Assembly: GCA_017540585.1 (NCBI GenBank) | Contig: JAFYAT010000007.1 | Span: 1 to 36,388, forward strand | Length of the DNA stretch: 36,388 nt | From: Bacteroidaceae bacterium | GTDB lineage: Bacteria; Bacteroidota; Bacteroidia; Bacteroidales; Bacteroidaceae | Direction: 5' to 3' | Part shown: piece after piece, positions 27,428 to 34,470 of the stretch | How positions within the stretch are numbered: position 1 is the stretch's first letter | How the letters are laid out: every line of letters begins with the position of its first letter | Program-made: the position numbers and the translations under genes | Notes under the pieces: generated by a model | Told to the model about the DNA's origin: nothing | Database searches by the model: none | What the model saw: the letters and a program-made list of their open reading frames with translations, nothing else

Positions 27428-27748
27428 ATGAATAAGTACAATGAAGTCATAGACAATATCCGTAAGGTAGCAAAACAGACTTTGCCACCAAAGGGACATG
27501 TGTACTTGTATGGTTCAAGAGCAAGAGGAGATGCCAACAAGGATTCCGATTGGGATCTTCTGGTGATACTTGACAAGTCACGAATCGAACAAGACGACTA
27601 TGACAATGTGACTTATCCACTTACAGCACTTGGCTGGACTATGGGTGAAATGATAATACCTGTTATTTACACAAAAAAGGAATGGGACGACAATTCTTTC
27701 ACTCCTTTTTATAAGAATGTTGAACAAGACGGAATACTATTAGTTTGA
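27428..27748 (+). CDS. MNT-type nucleotidyltransferase domain protein (orphan)
   Basis: This 106-residue protein has the minimal nucleotidyltransferase signature GSRARG (29-34), followed by DSDWD (D41 and D43 as metal-binding DxD). Members of this family often pair with a HEPN protein, and the MNT part then acts as antitoxin by modifying the HEPN RNase. No HEPN gene is recognisable next to it. Downstream there is only a short frame ending TFLEKTKDILKE and then repeats. It has its own strong promoter and points against its SusCD neighbours. Together with the PIN pair it forms the mobile-looking island that splits susC from susD. Its target is unknown. Confidence 0.85.
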   Translation: MNKYNEVIDNIRKVAKQTLPPKGHVYLYGSRARGDANKDSDWDLLVILDKSRIEQDDYDNVTYPLTALGWTMGEMIIPVIYTKKEWDDNSFTPFYKNVEQDGILLV

Positions 27749-27841
27749 TATTACTCCTATATTACCACTTGCAAAGACATTCCTCGAAAAAACTAAAGAT
27801 ATTCTTAAGGAATAACTATGACCTTCTGAAGTCTGCCAGCA

Positions 27842-27929
27842 GATATATATCTGAATTACGTAGGATATATATCTTACGCTCGTCTGATATATATCCTAAT
27901 GCTGTCAGATATATATCTTTTTCAATACA
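27842..27929 (+). repeat. Four GATATATATC palindromes at an exact 22-bp period
   Basis: The perfect 10-bp palindrome GATATATATC starts at 27842, 27864, 27886 and 27908. The intervals are exactly 22 bp and the 12-bp sequences between copies are unrelated to one another. Because 22 is not a multiple of three, this is not caused by coding. The pattern places all four sites on the same helical face, as in iterons or a cooperative operator array. Confidence 0.9.
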
Positions 27930-27987
27930 AATATTATAGTTGATTTTCAGACATTTCTAATCCACACTTACTTTATCCGTTTATCAC

Positions 27988-28042
27988 CTGTTTAACGTCT
28001 GTTAAACGGTTGTTAAACGGTTGTTAAACGGTTGTTAAACGC
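27988..28042 (+). repeat. Five-copy 11-bp tandem repeat (TTGTTAAACGG)
   Basis: Five contiguous 11-bp units occur: CTGTTTAACGT, CTGTTAAACGG, TTGTTAAACGG twice, and TTGTTAAACGC. The first and last units are the most divergent. The array is 70 bp after the GATATATATC array and has exactly half its period. Confidence 0.88.
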
Positions 28043-28128
28043 CTCGGATGACAGTCCTGCCTACAGAAAAAATAATGTTTGCCCAACGTAAATTCTCTGT
28101 TTGTTCTGCGTGAATTCTATAAATTGCC

Positions 28129-28192
28129 CCGTGGTACAGTCGTACCGCCCCGTGGTACGGTAATACCACGGCGTGGTACGACTGTACCACGG
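28129..28192. repeat. 64-nt near-perfect palindrome
   Basis: Two 29-nt arms (28129-28157 and 28164-28192) pair at 27 of 29 positions around a 6-nt loop. The arm begins CCGTGGTACAGTCGTACC, and CCCCGTGGTAC also occurs as a direct repeat within it. It would form a very stable hairpin or cruciform. With the two arrays it fills the gene-free region 27749-28303, where I find no supportable CDS. Confidence 0.88.
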
Positions 28193-28303
28193 CGTGATTT
28201 CAAGAATTGTTGCACGTCGATCATAGAATTATCGTGCTTGATGTAAAGAATTGTTCCGCAATAACGAAATAAATGTTCAGAAACTTCATGGATTTTATCC
28301 TTA

Positions 28304-28351
28304 AAAACAATAATGCGGATTATGATGGTTCATAATCCGCATTATTGTTTT
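28304..28351 (-). terminator. Terminator of the PIN toxin-antitoxin operon
   Basis: A perfect 22-bp stem (28304-28325 with 28330-28351) has a TGGT loop and AAAAC/GTTTT flanks on both strands. It starts 7 bp past the PIN stop codon and could stop transcription in both directions. Confidence 0.85.
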
Positions 28352-28358
28352 ATACTTT

Positions 28359-28772
28359 TTATCTCTTGTGCGATAATATGTCAAGTAGCTCGGAATATTT
28401 CAGAATTGGTATTCCTTCATGCTGTTTTAAGTCGGTAAGGTCACGGTCGCCACTGACAATGTAATCGACAGGAACACTTTCTGCCATTGAAAGAAGGTAA
28501 AGGTCTTTTGGATCACGAATGTCAGATTTTGCATCAACGGTTATTTCCGTAAACAAGCAGATATCATAGATCATTTCGAAGAAGTAGTAACGGGTTTCAT
28601 TAGAAATGAGTTTGTCAAACTTCTTACGTGCTATGACTCCTTTGATTTCGTCTATTAGCTGTTCGCAGACATATATCTGAATGTCATTTCGACACAAAAC
28701 ATCAGCAAGTGACGAAAGTCGCTTGCCAATCATGAATGAAATCCATAGATTTGTGTCAAATAAAACTTTCAT
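28359..28772 (-). CDS. PIN-domain toxin of a type II toxin-antitoxin pair
   Basis: This 137-residue protein is a putative RNase of the PIN family. The acidic residues expected around its Mg2+ site are present: D6 in LFDTN, E42 in DEIKG, D87 and D90 in DPKD, and D109/D111 in SGDRDL. The layout, with MKVLFDTNLW at the start and PILKYSELLDIL at the end, matches the subfamily often annotated as toxin component, PIN family. Its ATG overlaps the antitoxin stop (ATGA at 28769-28772), showing translational coupling. A 22-bp terminator follows. Its RNA target is not predictable. Confidence 0.9.
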   Translation of the reverse strand: MKVLFDTNLWISFMIGKRLSSLADVLCRNDIQIYVCEQLIDEIKGVIARKKFDKLISNETRYYFFEMIYDICLFTEITVDAKSDIRDPKDLYLLSMAESVPVDYIVSGDRDLTDLKQHEGIPILKYSELLDILSHKR

Positions 28773-28960
28773 AGCCCATTCCTATATGCATTGATTTCAG
28801 CCTGAATTTCTTCGTCTGTCATCTGTGATGTAGATTGGCATGAATTGATGAATCGCTCAACTGATGTTTGACGACGACGCATAGTCCAACCCATGCGCTG
28901 AGCAAGTGTCTCAATGAGAGCGGCATCCTGTGTAGGAATTGATAGTACGAGTTCCTCCAT
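28769..28960 (-). CDS. Antitoxin of the PIN pair
   Basis: This 63-residue protein, MEELVLSIP near the start, is an antitoxin-like protein placed directly before the PIN gene with a 4-bp overlap. It has an N-terminal beta-strand segment (LVLSIP), a helix carrying QRMGW and RRRQTSVERF, and an acidic C-terminus (TDEEIQAEINAYRNG) typical of antitoxin tails that wrap the toxin. I cannot place it in a named antitoxin family with confidence. Such proteins usually neutralise the toxin and repress their own promoter. A -7 box lies 29 bp upstream. Confidence 0.85.
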   Translation of the reverse strand: MEELVLSIPTQDAALIETLAQRMGWTMRRRQTSVERFINSCQSTSQMTDEEIQAEINAYRNGL

Positions 28961-28988
28961 AATTCTATATTTTTGATTGTTACGTTGG

Positions 28989-28996
28989 CAAAGATA
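28989..28996 (-). promoter_or_regulatory. -7 box of the toxin-antitoxin operon
   Basis: TATCTTTG on the minus strand fits TAnnTTTG. A -33 TTG at the normal spacing is not evident. Confidence 0.55.
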
Positions 28997-29061
28997 AGCA
29001 TAATACTGCTAATACGAATAACAATCCTCAAAAATTATACATTTGAATATAATTATCAGCA

Positions 29062-29098
29062 CACTGCTGTCCAAAGAAATTTTCTTTGGACAGCAGTG
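29062..29098 (-). terminator. Terminator of the second SusC gene
   Basis: A perfect 18-bp inverted repeat (29062-29079 with 29081-29098) lies 10 bp past the SusC stop. The core pairs CTGCTGTCCAAAG with CTTTGGACAGCAG. It would largely end the SusC transcript before the toxin-antitoxin genes, so SusD further on needs its own promoter, which it has. Confidence 0.8.
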
Positions 29099-29107
29099 AA
29101 TTATAAG

Positions 29108-32100
29108 CTATAATGTGAGGTTGACACCGAATGTGAATGTGCGTGCCGATGGATAGGCTCCGCTGTCTGTTCCACTGCTCACCTCTGGGTCGTATCCCTT
29201 GTAAGGCGAGATTGTGAAGAGGTTGGAAGCCGTGGCATACACCCTGATGCCGAATGGTACTGACTTAGGCAGACGTGGACGATAGCCGATGGTCACGTTG
29301 CGCAGTTTGAGATAAGACGCTGACTGCACATAGCGGTCATCAATATATGAGAACGGACGTGTGTTAGTGGCAAGTGCAAGTGTGTTGCCACCATTCTCAG
29401 GAGTCCAGCTGTTGAGTACAGTCGTAAGCACATTGTACGAATCGCCAGTAAGTTCAAGTCGGCGTCCGAGCGCATTGTATAGTTCCGCTCCATGGCTACC
29501 AGCAAATGAGAGTGAGAAGTCGAAGTCGCATACCTGCAACTGAGTTGAGAATCCGTAAGTAAAGTCTGGCTGTATGCTTCCGAGTACAACACGGTCGTTG
29601 CCGTCAATCTTGCCGTCGCCATTGACATCCACATACTTCAAGTCACCAGCCTTAGATGTCTGTCCGTTGACAAGAGGAAGCTTGCTAACGTCCTCACCGC
29701 TCTGCACAATACCATCGAACTTCAGTCCGTAGAAAGAACCGAGTGACTCTCCCTTGCGAAGTATAGTCTGATTGTCTGAGCCCATAAGCACATTGTCCGT
29801 CTTACCCATATCCGTGATGGTGTTCTTGTTGTATGCTATATTGGCAGAAGCCGTCCACGTCAAGCGACGACGCTTGAGTAACGTACCGTTGACAGCAAAC
29901 TCCACTCCCTTGTTCTCTACATTACCCACATTCTGATATTGAGTTGTAACACCAGAAGCGAATCCCATTGGTACCTCAAGCAGAAGGTCGTAAGTCTTCT
30001 TGTAATATGCATCCAACACAAAGTCAAGACGACCGTGGAAAAGACCGAGGTCAATGCCAAGATTGTATGATGCCGTCTTCTCCCATTTCAACTGGTCGTT
30101 ACTTGTGGTCTTCTTGGAATAAGATGATGAGCCTGCGTATGAGCCTGTGGCATAAGCTGTCTTATACACATAATCAGGAATGTTTTGATTACCTACTACA
30201 CCACCAGTAAGACGAACCTTCAGATAGTCTATTTTATTCACCTTGGCAAGGAAAGCTTCCCTGTCAACGTTCCATGAGATACCGAGCGAAGGAAAGTATT
30301 CCCAACGATGATTCTCTGCCAATCGAGTAGAATGATCAGCACGGAAAGTAGCAGTAGCATTGTAGCGGTTGAGCAGAGAGTAGTTCACACGTGCAATGAC
30401 ACTATTCAGTTCATAATCTGTTCTACCTGTCTGAGGTACATGAATTTCTTTACCATCACCGAGGTTGTTATGCTTTAGGGACTCGTTAGTAAAACTGTTT
30501 GTCTTGATGCTACTAAACGTTGATGTCGTATTTTCCTTTGTGTAACCCACCATAGCATCCACATGGTGATTGTCGTTTATATCCTTATTATATGTAAGCG
30601 TATATTCCTGTTGCCAAGAATCACTTTGACGGTTACCTACGCCTCCAATACCTTTAACAAGAAGACCAATAGACGTATATGCACCAGAGAAGTAGTTCTG
30701 CGTAAGCTTCTCGCTATTGAGACCGACAGCAGCCTTGAAAGTGAAGTCACCAATCTTGTACGTTGTCCAGATGTTGGAAAGAAGGTAGTTGTTGATATTC
30801 TCAGCCACACTCTCCTCTACATCATACACAGGGTTGGACGAGTGGTCGCTTATGGCAAGGTAACCATACTCGTATGGATTATTGAAGTTGTATGAACCAT
30901 CAGCATTATACACAGATACTACAGGTGGCATAAGCAACGCATACACAAAACTATTGGTAATGCCTTCAGAGAAAGGTGATGAGTTGAACACCTGCTCCTC
31001 AGTAGTGGTGAGACCTTCCTGCTTGCTCCTGCCGTATGTGGCATTGACTCCGAATTTCAGTCCCTTCTGCAGTTCCCACTCAAGGTTGGTGTGGAAGTTG
31101 TAACGCTGAAAATTAGAATTGAGAATGATACCGTCTTGGTCAGTATAGTTGGCAGAGAAGGCATAGCGGCTTTTGTCCGTGCCGCCATTGATGGATAACT
31201 CATGACTTTGCTGTATGGCTGTACGCAACATTGCATCCTGCCAGTCCGTACCTTTGCCAAGCGAAGCAATCTGTTCATCCGTGTATCCACCCTTATTATT
31301 GAAATAATCCTTCTGGAACTGTGCCCACTGCGAAGCATTGAGCAAGTCAAGCTTCTTGGTAATCGTGCTTGCACCAATATTGTAGCCATAGCTGACGTGC
31401 GCCTTCTTATCGCCTTGTGTACCCTTCTTTGTAGTGATAAGCACAACACCATTTGCACCACGTGAACCATAGATGGCAGTTGCACTCACATCTTTCAGTA
31501 TCTCGATGCTCTCGATGTCGTTAGGGTTGATTGTTGCCAAAGGATTGAGATTACTCTCAATTGCACCAAGCCCAGTACCATTCAACGATTCATCCTTGAA
31601 ATAGATGAAGCCATCCACCACGTACAAAGGCTCGTTACTTGCATTCACGGAGTTACCTCCACGTATGCGGATGCTACTCTCTGCACCAGGCTGACCGCTT
31701 GCTGCCGTGACGTTAAGACCAGCCACCTGTCCGCTCAATGCACCATCAAGAGTAGCGGACGTGCTGTTCTCAAACACGTCAGCCTTGATAGACACGACCG
31801 AACCCGTCAACTGTGTACGGCTCTGAGTTCCATAACCCACAACCACAACATCGTTCATCAAGTTACGGTTCTCCGTCAGCTTAACCTCTATCTCTTCCTC
31901 GTCATCATACACAGTAACGTCCTGCTTCTTATATCCAGTGAACGTGATGCTCAACTTGACTGGCAGTTTGTTCACATTAATTGAGAACTCGCCATCGAAG
32001 TTAGTCACCACGCCCTTGGCATCACCGTACTTTACGGTTGCACCTATAATAGTTTCACCTGTTGCAGCGTCTTTCACCACACCATTTATTGTCTGCCCGA

Positions 32101-32161
32101 CAGCTGTCAGGAATGATATGGCACTCAGTGCCACCGTTGTAATAAATCTGTTTCTTTCCAT
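29108..32161 (-). CDS. SusC/RagA-like TonB-linked outer-membrane transporter (shared regulon)
   Basis: From the ATG at 32161 this is a 1017-residue transporter. A signal peptide (MERNRFITTVALSAISFLTA) is followed by a carboxypeptidase-regulatory-like domain (INGVVKDAATGETIIGATV). The plug has SusC motifs (DVVVVGYGTQSRTQLTGSV and DVSATAIYGSRGANGVVLITT), and the barrel ends in TFGVNLTL. The frame stays open to 32218, but those 19 extra residues are polar and precede a good signal peptide. Its SusD partner lies 2 kb away at 25439-27094. It is expressed from promoter D, which faces the response regulator gene. The ligand is unknown; shared control with a copper-type receptor makes a metal complex one option among others. 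Confidence 0.93.
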   Translation of the reverse strand: MERNRFITTVALSAISFLTAVGQTINGVVKDAATGETIIGATVKYGDAKGVVTNFDGEFSINVNKLPVKLSITFTGYKKQDVTVYDDEEEIEVKLTENRNLMNDVVVVGYGTQSRTQLTGSVVSIKADVFENSTSATLDGALSGQVAGLNVTAASGQPGAESSIRIRGGNSVNASNEPLYVVDGFIYFKDESLNGTGLGAIESNLNPLATINPNDIESIEILKDVSATAIYGSRGANGVVLITTKKGTQGDKKAHVSYGYNIGASTITKKLDLLNASQWAQFQKDYFNNKGGYTDEQIASLGKGTDWQDAMLRTAIQQSHELSINGGTDKSRYAFSANYTDQDGIILNSNFQRYNFHTNLEWELQKGLKFGVNATYGRSKQEGLTTTEEQVFNSSPFSEGITNSFVYALLMPPVVSVYNADGSYNFNNPYEYGYLAISDHSSNPVYDVEESVAENINNYLLSNIWTTYKIGDFTFKAAVGLNSEKLTQNYFSGAYTSIGLLVKGIGGVGNRQSDSWQQEYTLTYNKDINDNHHVDAMVGYTKENTTSTFSSIKTNSFTNESLKHNNLGDGKEIHVPQTGRTDYELNSVIARVNYSLLNRYNATATFRADHSTRLAENHRWEYFPSLGISWNVDREAFLAKVNKIDYLKVRLTGGVVGNQNIPDYVYKTAYATGSYAGSSSYSKKTTSNDQLKWEKTASYNLGIDLGLFHGRLDFVLDAYYKKTYDLLLEVPMGFASGVTTQYQNVGNVENKGVEFAVNGTLLKRRRLTWTASANIAYNKNTITDMGKTDNVLMGSDNQTILRKGESLGSFYGLKFDGIVQSGEDVSKLPLVNGQTSKAGDLKYVDVNGDGKIDGNDRVVLGSIQPDFTYGFSTQLQVCDFDFSLSFAGSHGAELYNALGRRLELTGDSYNVLTTVLNSWTPENGGNTLALATNTRPFSYIDDRYVQSASYLKLRNVTIGYRPRLPKSVPFGIRVYATASNLFTISPYKGYDPEVSSGTDSGAYPSARTFTFGVNLTL

Positions 32162-32208
32162 GTCTTCGTACTTGTTTTGTTTATCATCATTCCTCTCTTC
32201 ATTAGTCA

Positions 32209-32242
32209 CCCTCCCCATAGAGGGGGAGGGATGGGGAGAGGG
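32209..32242. repeat. CT/GA-rich hairpin in the SusC leader
   Basis: CCCTCCCC (32209-32216) pairs with GGGGAGGG (32223-32230), and more G-rich sequence follows. It lies in the untranslated leader between promoter D and the SusC start, and resembles the hairpin repeats at 967, 3397 and 10533. Confidence 0.5.
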
Positions 32243-32262
32243 TCTTCTTTTCTTTTTGGCTG

Positions 32263-32319
32263 CAAAGGTACTGCCTTTTCTTCTTCTCCGAAATCCCTTT
32301 TGTGGGGTATATACATACC
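32263..32319 (-). promoter_or_regulatory. Shared-regulon promoter D (SusC gene, next to regulator)
   Basis: Dyad GGTAT-N4-ATACC (32306-32319), GGGATTTC (32290-32297) and -7 box TACCTTTG (32263-32270) have the same spacing as at A, B and C. The dyad is 78 bp from the -33 box of the divergent response regulator gene, so one bound protein could influence both directions. Confidence 0.85.
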
Positions 32320-32397
32320 ATAAACATGGGATTAAGAGACAAAACGCACTGTTACACCATGTATAGTAGAAATATTTTCTAAAAATATGTGATATTA

Positions 32398-32428
32398 TTG
32401 GGAGAAAATGCTGATAACACTAACTTTG
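32398..32428 (+). promoter_or_regulatory. Canonical promoter of the response regulator gene
   Basis: TTG (32398-32400), a 20-bp spacer and TAACTTTG (32421-32428) make a good -33/-7 pair, 32 bp before the start codon. Unlike the four regulon promoters it has an intact TTG, consistent with constitutive expression (inference). Confidence 0.75.
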
Positions 32429-32460
32429 CACCCGAAATAACAACACAAAGTATAAAGAAT

Positions 32461-33108
32461 ATGGCAGAAAGACAGATTATATTAGCAGACAACCAAGATA
32501 TCACAAGGATTGGTATCAGAAGCATCGTCCGCAACGCTATGCCAGAAGTGAAGGTGGTTGAGGTAGCAAAGCGTTCCGAACTCATCAGCGCACTGAAGGA
32601 AATACCAGAGTCTGTAGTCGTGATTGACTACACATGCTTTGACCTTGGCAGTAGTGACGAACTGCTCAACCTGAGCCAGCGTTTCTCTTCATCTATATGG
32701 GTACTGTTCTCCGATGAACTGACAGAGCAACTCATCCGTCGCCTCAGCGTCGAGCAGCAGTTCTGTATGATATTGAAGGACGACTCTGCACAGGAGATTA
32801 TCACGGCTCTCAAATGTGCCGTCACTGGTGTCCGCTTCCTCTGCCATCAAGTAACAAACCTCCTGCTTACTCCATCAGCACAAACAGAGAAGGACGACCC
32901 GCTCACATCTACCGAGCGTGAAGTGTTGCGTCTCATTGCCTTCGGTCGCTCAGTCAAGGAGATAGCAGCAGAACGTAACTCAAGCATACACACCATCACA
33001 ACACATAAGAAGAATATCTTCCGCAAGATTCATGTCAATACGGTGTATGAAGCTACCAAGTACGCACTCCGTGCAGGACTTGTGGAAATGGTAGAATACT
33101 ATATTTAG
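32461..33108 (+). CDS. LuxR/NarL-type response regulator (candidate regulon controller)
   Basis: This 215-residue regulator has a receiver-like domain (about 5-120) and a LuxR-type helix-turn-helix (about 148-213: LTSTEREVLRLIAFGRSVKEIAAERNSS in outline, then HTITTHKKNIFRKI). The receiver keeps an acidic D10 with D13 nearby, the phospho-acceptor position D56 (VVVIDYT), S84 and the switch lysine K106, though spacing and flanks are divergent. No histidine kinase is adjacent, so it is an orphan, and phosphorylation is uncertain. The frame is open from 32389, but the ATG at 32461 follows a clean promoter and starts the domain. Its position, divergent from promoter D, makes it the best candidate to bind the dyad at the four shared promoters; LuxR-type domains bind as dimers to dyads. 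Confidence 0.9.
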   Translation: MAERQIILADNQDITRIGIRSIVRNAMPEVKVVEVAKRSELISALKEIPESVVVIDYTCFDLGSSDELLNLSQRFSSSIWVLFSDELTEQLIRRLSVEQQFCMILKDDSAQEIITALKCAVTGVRFLCHQVTNLLLTPSAQTEKDDPLTSTEREVLRLIAFGRSVKEIAAERNSSIHTITTHKKNIFRKIHVNTVYEATKYALRAGLVEMVEYYI

Positions 33109-33134
33109 GTTTTGCAATCTTTTGTAATAAAAGG

Positions 33135-33264
33135 TAGTTAAAGGAAGTAAAAAGACGATAGCATAACGTCAGATTTACACCTTTGATTCAGGACGGAATA
33201 CACAGATTACATACAACAATCGTCTCTTTACTTCATTTTACTTCTCTTTACTCCTTTTTACTTC
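33135..33264 (+). repeat. Inverted arrays of 10-bp repeats before the first PLP gene
   Basis: Four contiguous 10-bp units (TCTTTACTTC, ATTTTACTTC, TCTTTACTCC, TTTTTACTTC; 33225-33264) form the right arm. The left arm (33135-33159) carries the complementary units, and ATCGTCT-TTTACTTC pairs across with one mismatch. About 60 nt separate the arms. The structure ends 25 bp before the PLP gene start and would form a long hairpin in its leader. Confidence 0.75.
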
Positions 33265-33289
33265 ATAAAGTTTAATCTCAGGATAAAAA

Positions 33290-34459
33290 ATGGATAAATC
33301 AACAATAGCAATAGACACGAAACTGCCAAGGCAGGATGCATACGGATCGATAGCAATGCCTGTGTATCACACTGCTGCCTACGAGTTTGAGACTGCCAAG
33401 GATATGGCTGATGCCTTCTGTGGAAGGGTACTCGCACCTGACTATTCACGAGTGATGAACCCAACAGTCATGCACTTTGAAGATCAGGTGAAGGCTCTGA
33501 CTGGTGCCGACAACGTGTTTGCATTTTGTTCTGGCATGGCAGCCATCACCAACGCATTCCTCACAGTCATCGAGTCTGGCAAGAATATCGTAACATCACG
33601 TCACTTGTTTGGCAACACCGTGGCTCTTATCACCAAGACATTTGCACGCTTTGGCGTAGAGACACGTCAGGTCGATTTACTCGACCTTGATGCTGTACGC
33701 AAGTCAATAGACAAGAACACGGCGTGCATATATCTTGAGATTGTGACTAATCCTCAGTTAGAGGTTGCCGACATACCAGCATTGGCTAAGATTGCACATG
33801 AGAATGGTATTCCTCTCATTGCAGATACCACAGTCATACCTTTTACACAGTTCAGCGCAAAGGCACTTGGCGTAGATATCGAAGTGTTGTCATCCACTAA
33901 ATACATATCTGGTGGTGCAACATCACTCGGCGGACTTGTCATCGACTATGGCACATTCCCAGAGGTGAATAAGCGCATCCGTTTTGAACTGCTTTTCAAC
34001 ATCGGCAGTTACATGTCACCTCATGCAGCATATATGCAGTCACTCGGACTTGAGACACTTGAGGCACGATACAAGATGCAGTCGGACAATGCTCTTGAAC
34101 TTGCAAGGAAGTTGCAGACAGTAAAGGGCATACGTGTCAATTACATCGGACTTGAGGACAATTCTTTCCACGCCCTCGCACAACGTCAGTTTGGCAAGAT
34201 GGCAGGTGCAATGCTCACCATTGACCTTGCCGACCAAGAGGCTTGTTTCCGATTCATCGACAACCTGAAGCTTATCCGTCGTGCCACAAATCTCTTCGAC
34301 AACAAGACACTTGCCATCCATCCGTACAGCACCATATTCGGTAACTTTACTGATGATGAGAAACGAGAGATGGATGTTAAGGACACGACTATCCGCATAT
34401 CCGTAGGACTGGAAAATGTTGATGATATCTTCGAGGATATTGTACAGGCAGCTAACTAA
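33290..34459 (+). CDS. Cys/Met-metabolism PLP enzyme (methionine gamma-lyase / OAH sulfhydrylase group)
   Basis: This 389-residue cytoplasmic enzyme belongs to the trans-sulfuration family. The PLP lysine is K204 in SSTKYISGG. D179 in ADTT contacts the pyridine nitrogen, YSR (52-54) contributes to the phosphate site of the neighbouring subunit, and SGMAA (81-85) is the standard phosphate-binding turn. The family includes cystathionine gamma-synthase, O-acetylhomoserine sulfhydrylase and methionine gamma-lyase. Motifs alone do not separate them here. Its length and the start TIAIDTKLPRQDAYGSIAMP resemble the gamma-lyase/sulfhydrylase branch. The MalY-type gene follows 169 bp on. Together they could interconvert or degrade methionine, homocysteine and cystathionine. 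Its leader contains an inverted repeat array. Confidence 0.9.
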   Translation: MDKSTIAIDTKLPRQDAYGSIAMPVYHTAAYEFETAKDMADAFCGRVLAPDYSRVMNPTVMHFEDQVKALTGADNVFAFCSGMAAITNAFLTVIESGKNIVTSRHLFGNTVALITKTFARFGVETRQVDLLDLDAVRKSIDKNTACIYLEIVTNPQLEVADIPALAKIAHENGIPLIADTTVIPFTQFSAKALGVDIEVLSSTKYISGGATSLGGLVIDYGTFPEVNKRIRFELLFNIGSYMSPHAAYMQSLGLETLEARYKMQSDNALELARKLQTVKGIRVNYIGLEDNSFHALAQRQFGKMAGAMLTIDLADQEACFRFIDNLKLIRRATNLFDNKTLAIHPYSTIFGNFTDDEKREMDVKDTTIRISVGLENVDDIFEDIVQAAN

Positions 34460-34470
34460 TTATACAGTTT

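Noticed and set aside
27842-27929. CRISPR array
   Set aside because: The repeated unit is only 10 bp with 12-bp gaps, far below CRISPR repeat and spacer sizes, and no cas genes are present.
27745-27939. 64-residue ORF after the MNT gene as a HEPN partner
   Set aside because: It starts with TTG, shows no HEPN motif, and half of it is made by the 22-bp repeat array, whose period is not a multiple of three.
32461-33108. LuxR-type quorum-sensing (autoinducer-binding) regulator
   Set aside because: The N-terminal domain is receiver-like (D10, D56, K106), not an acyl-homoserine-lactone-binding domain.
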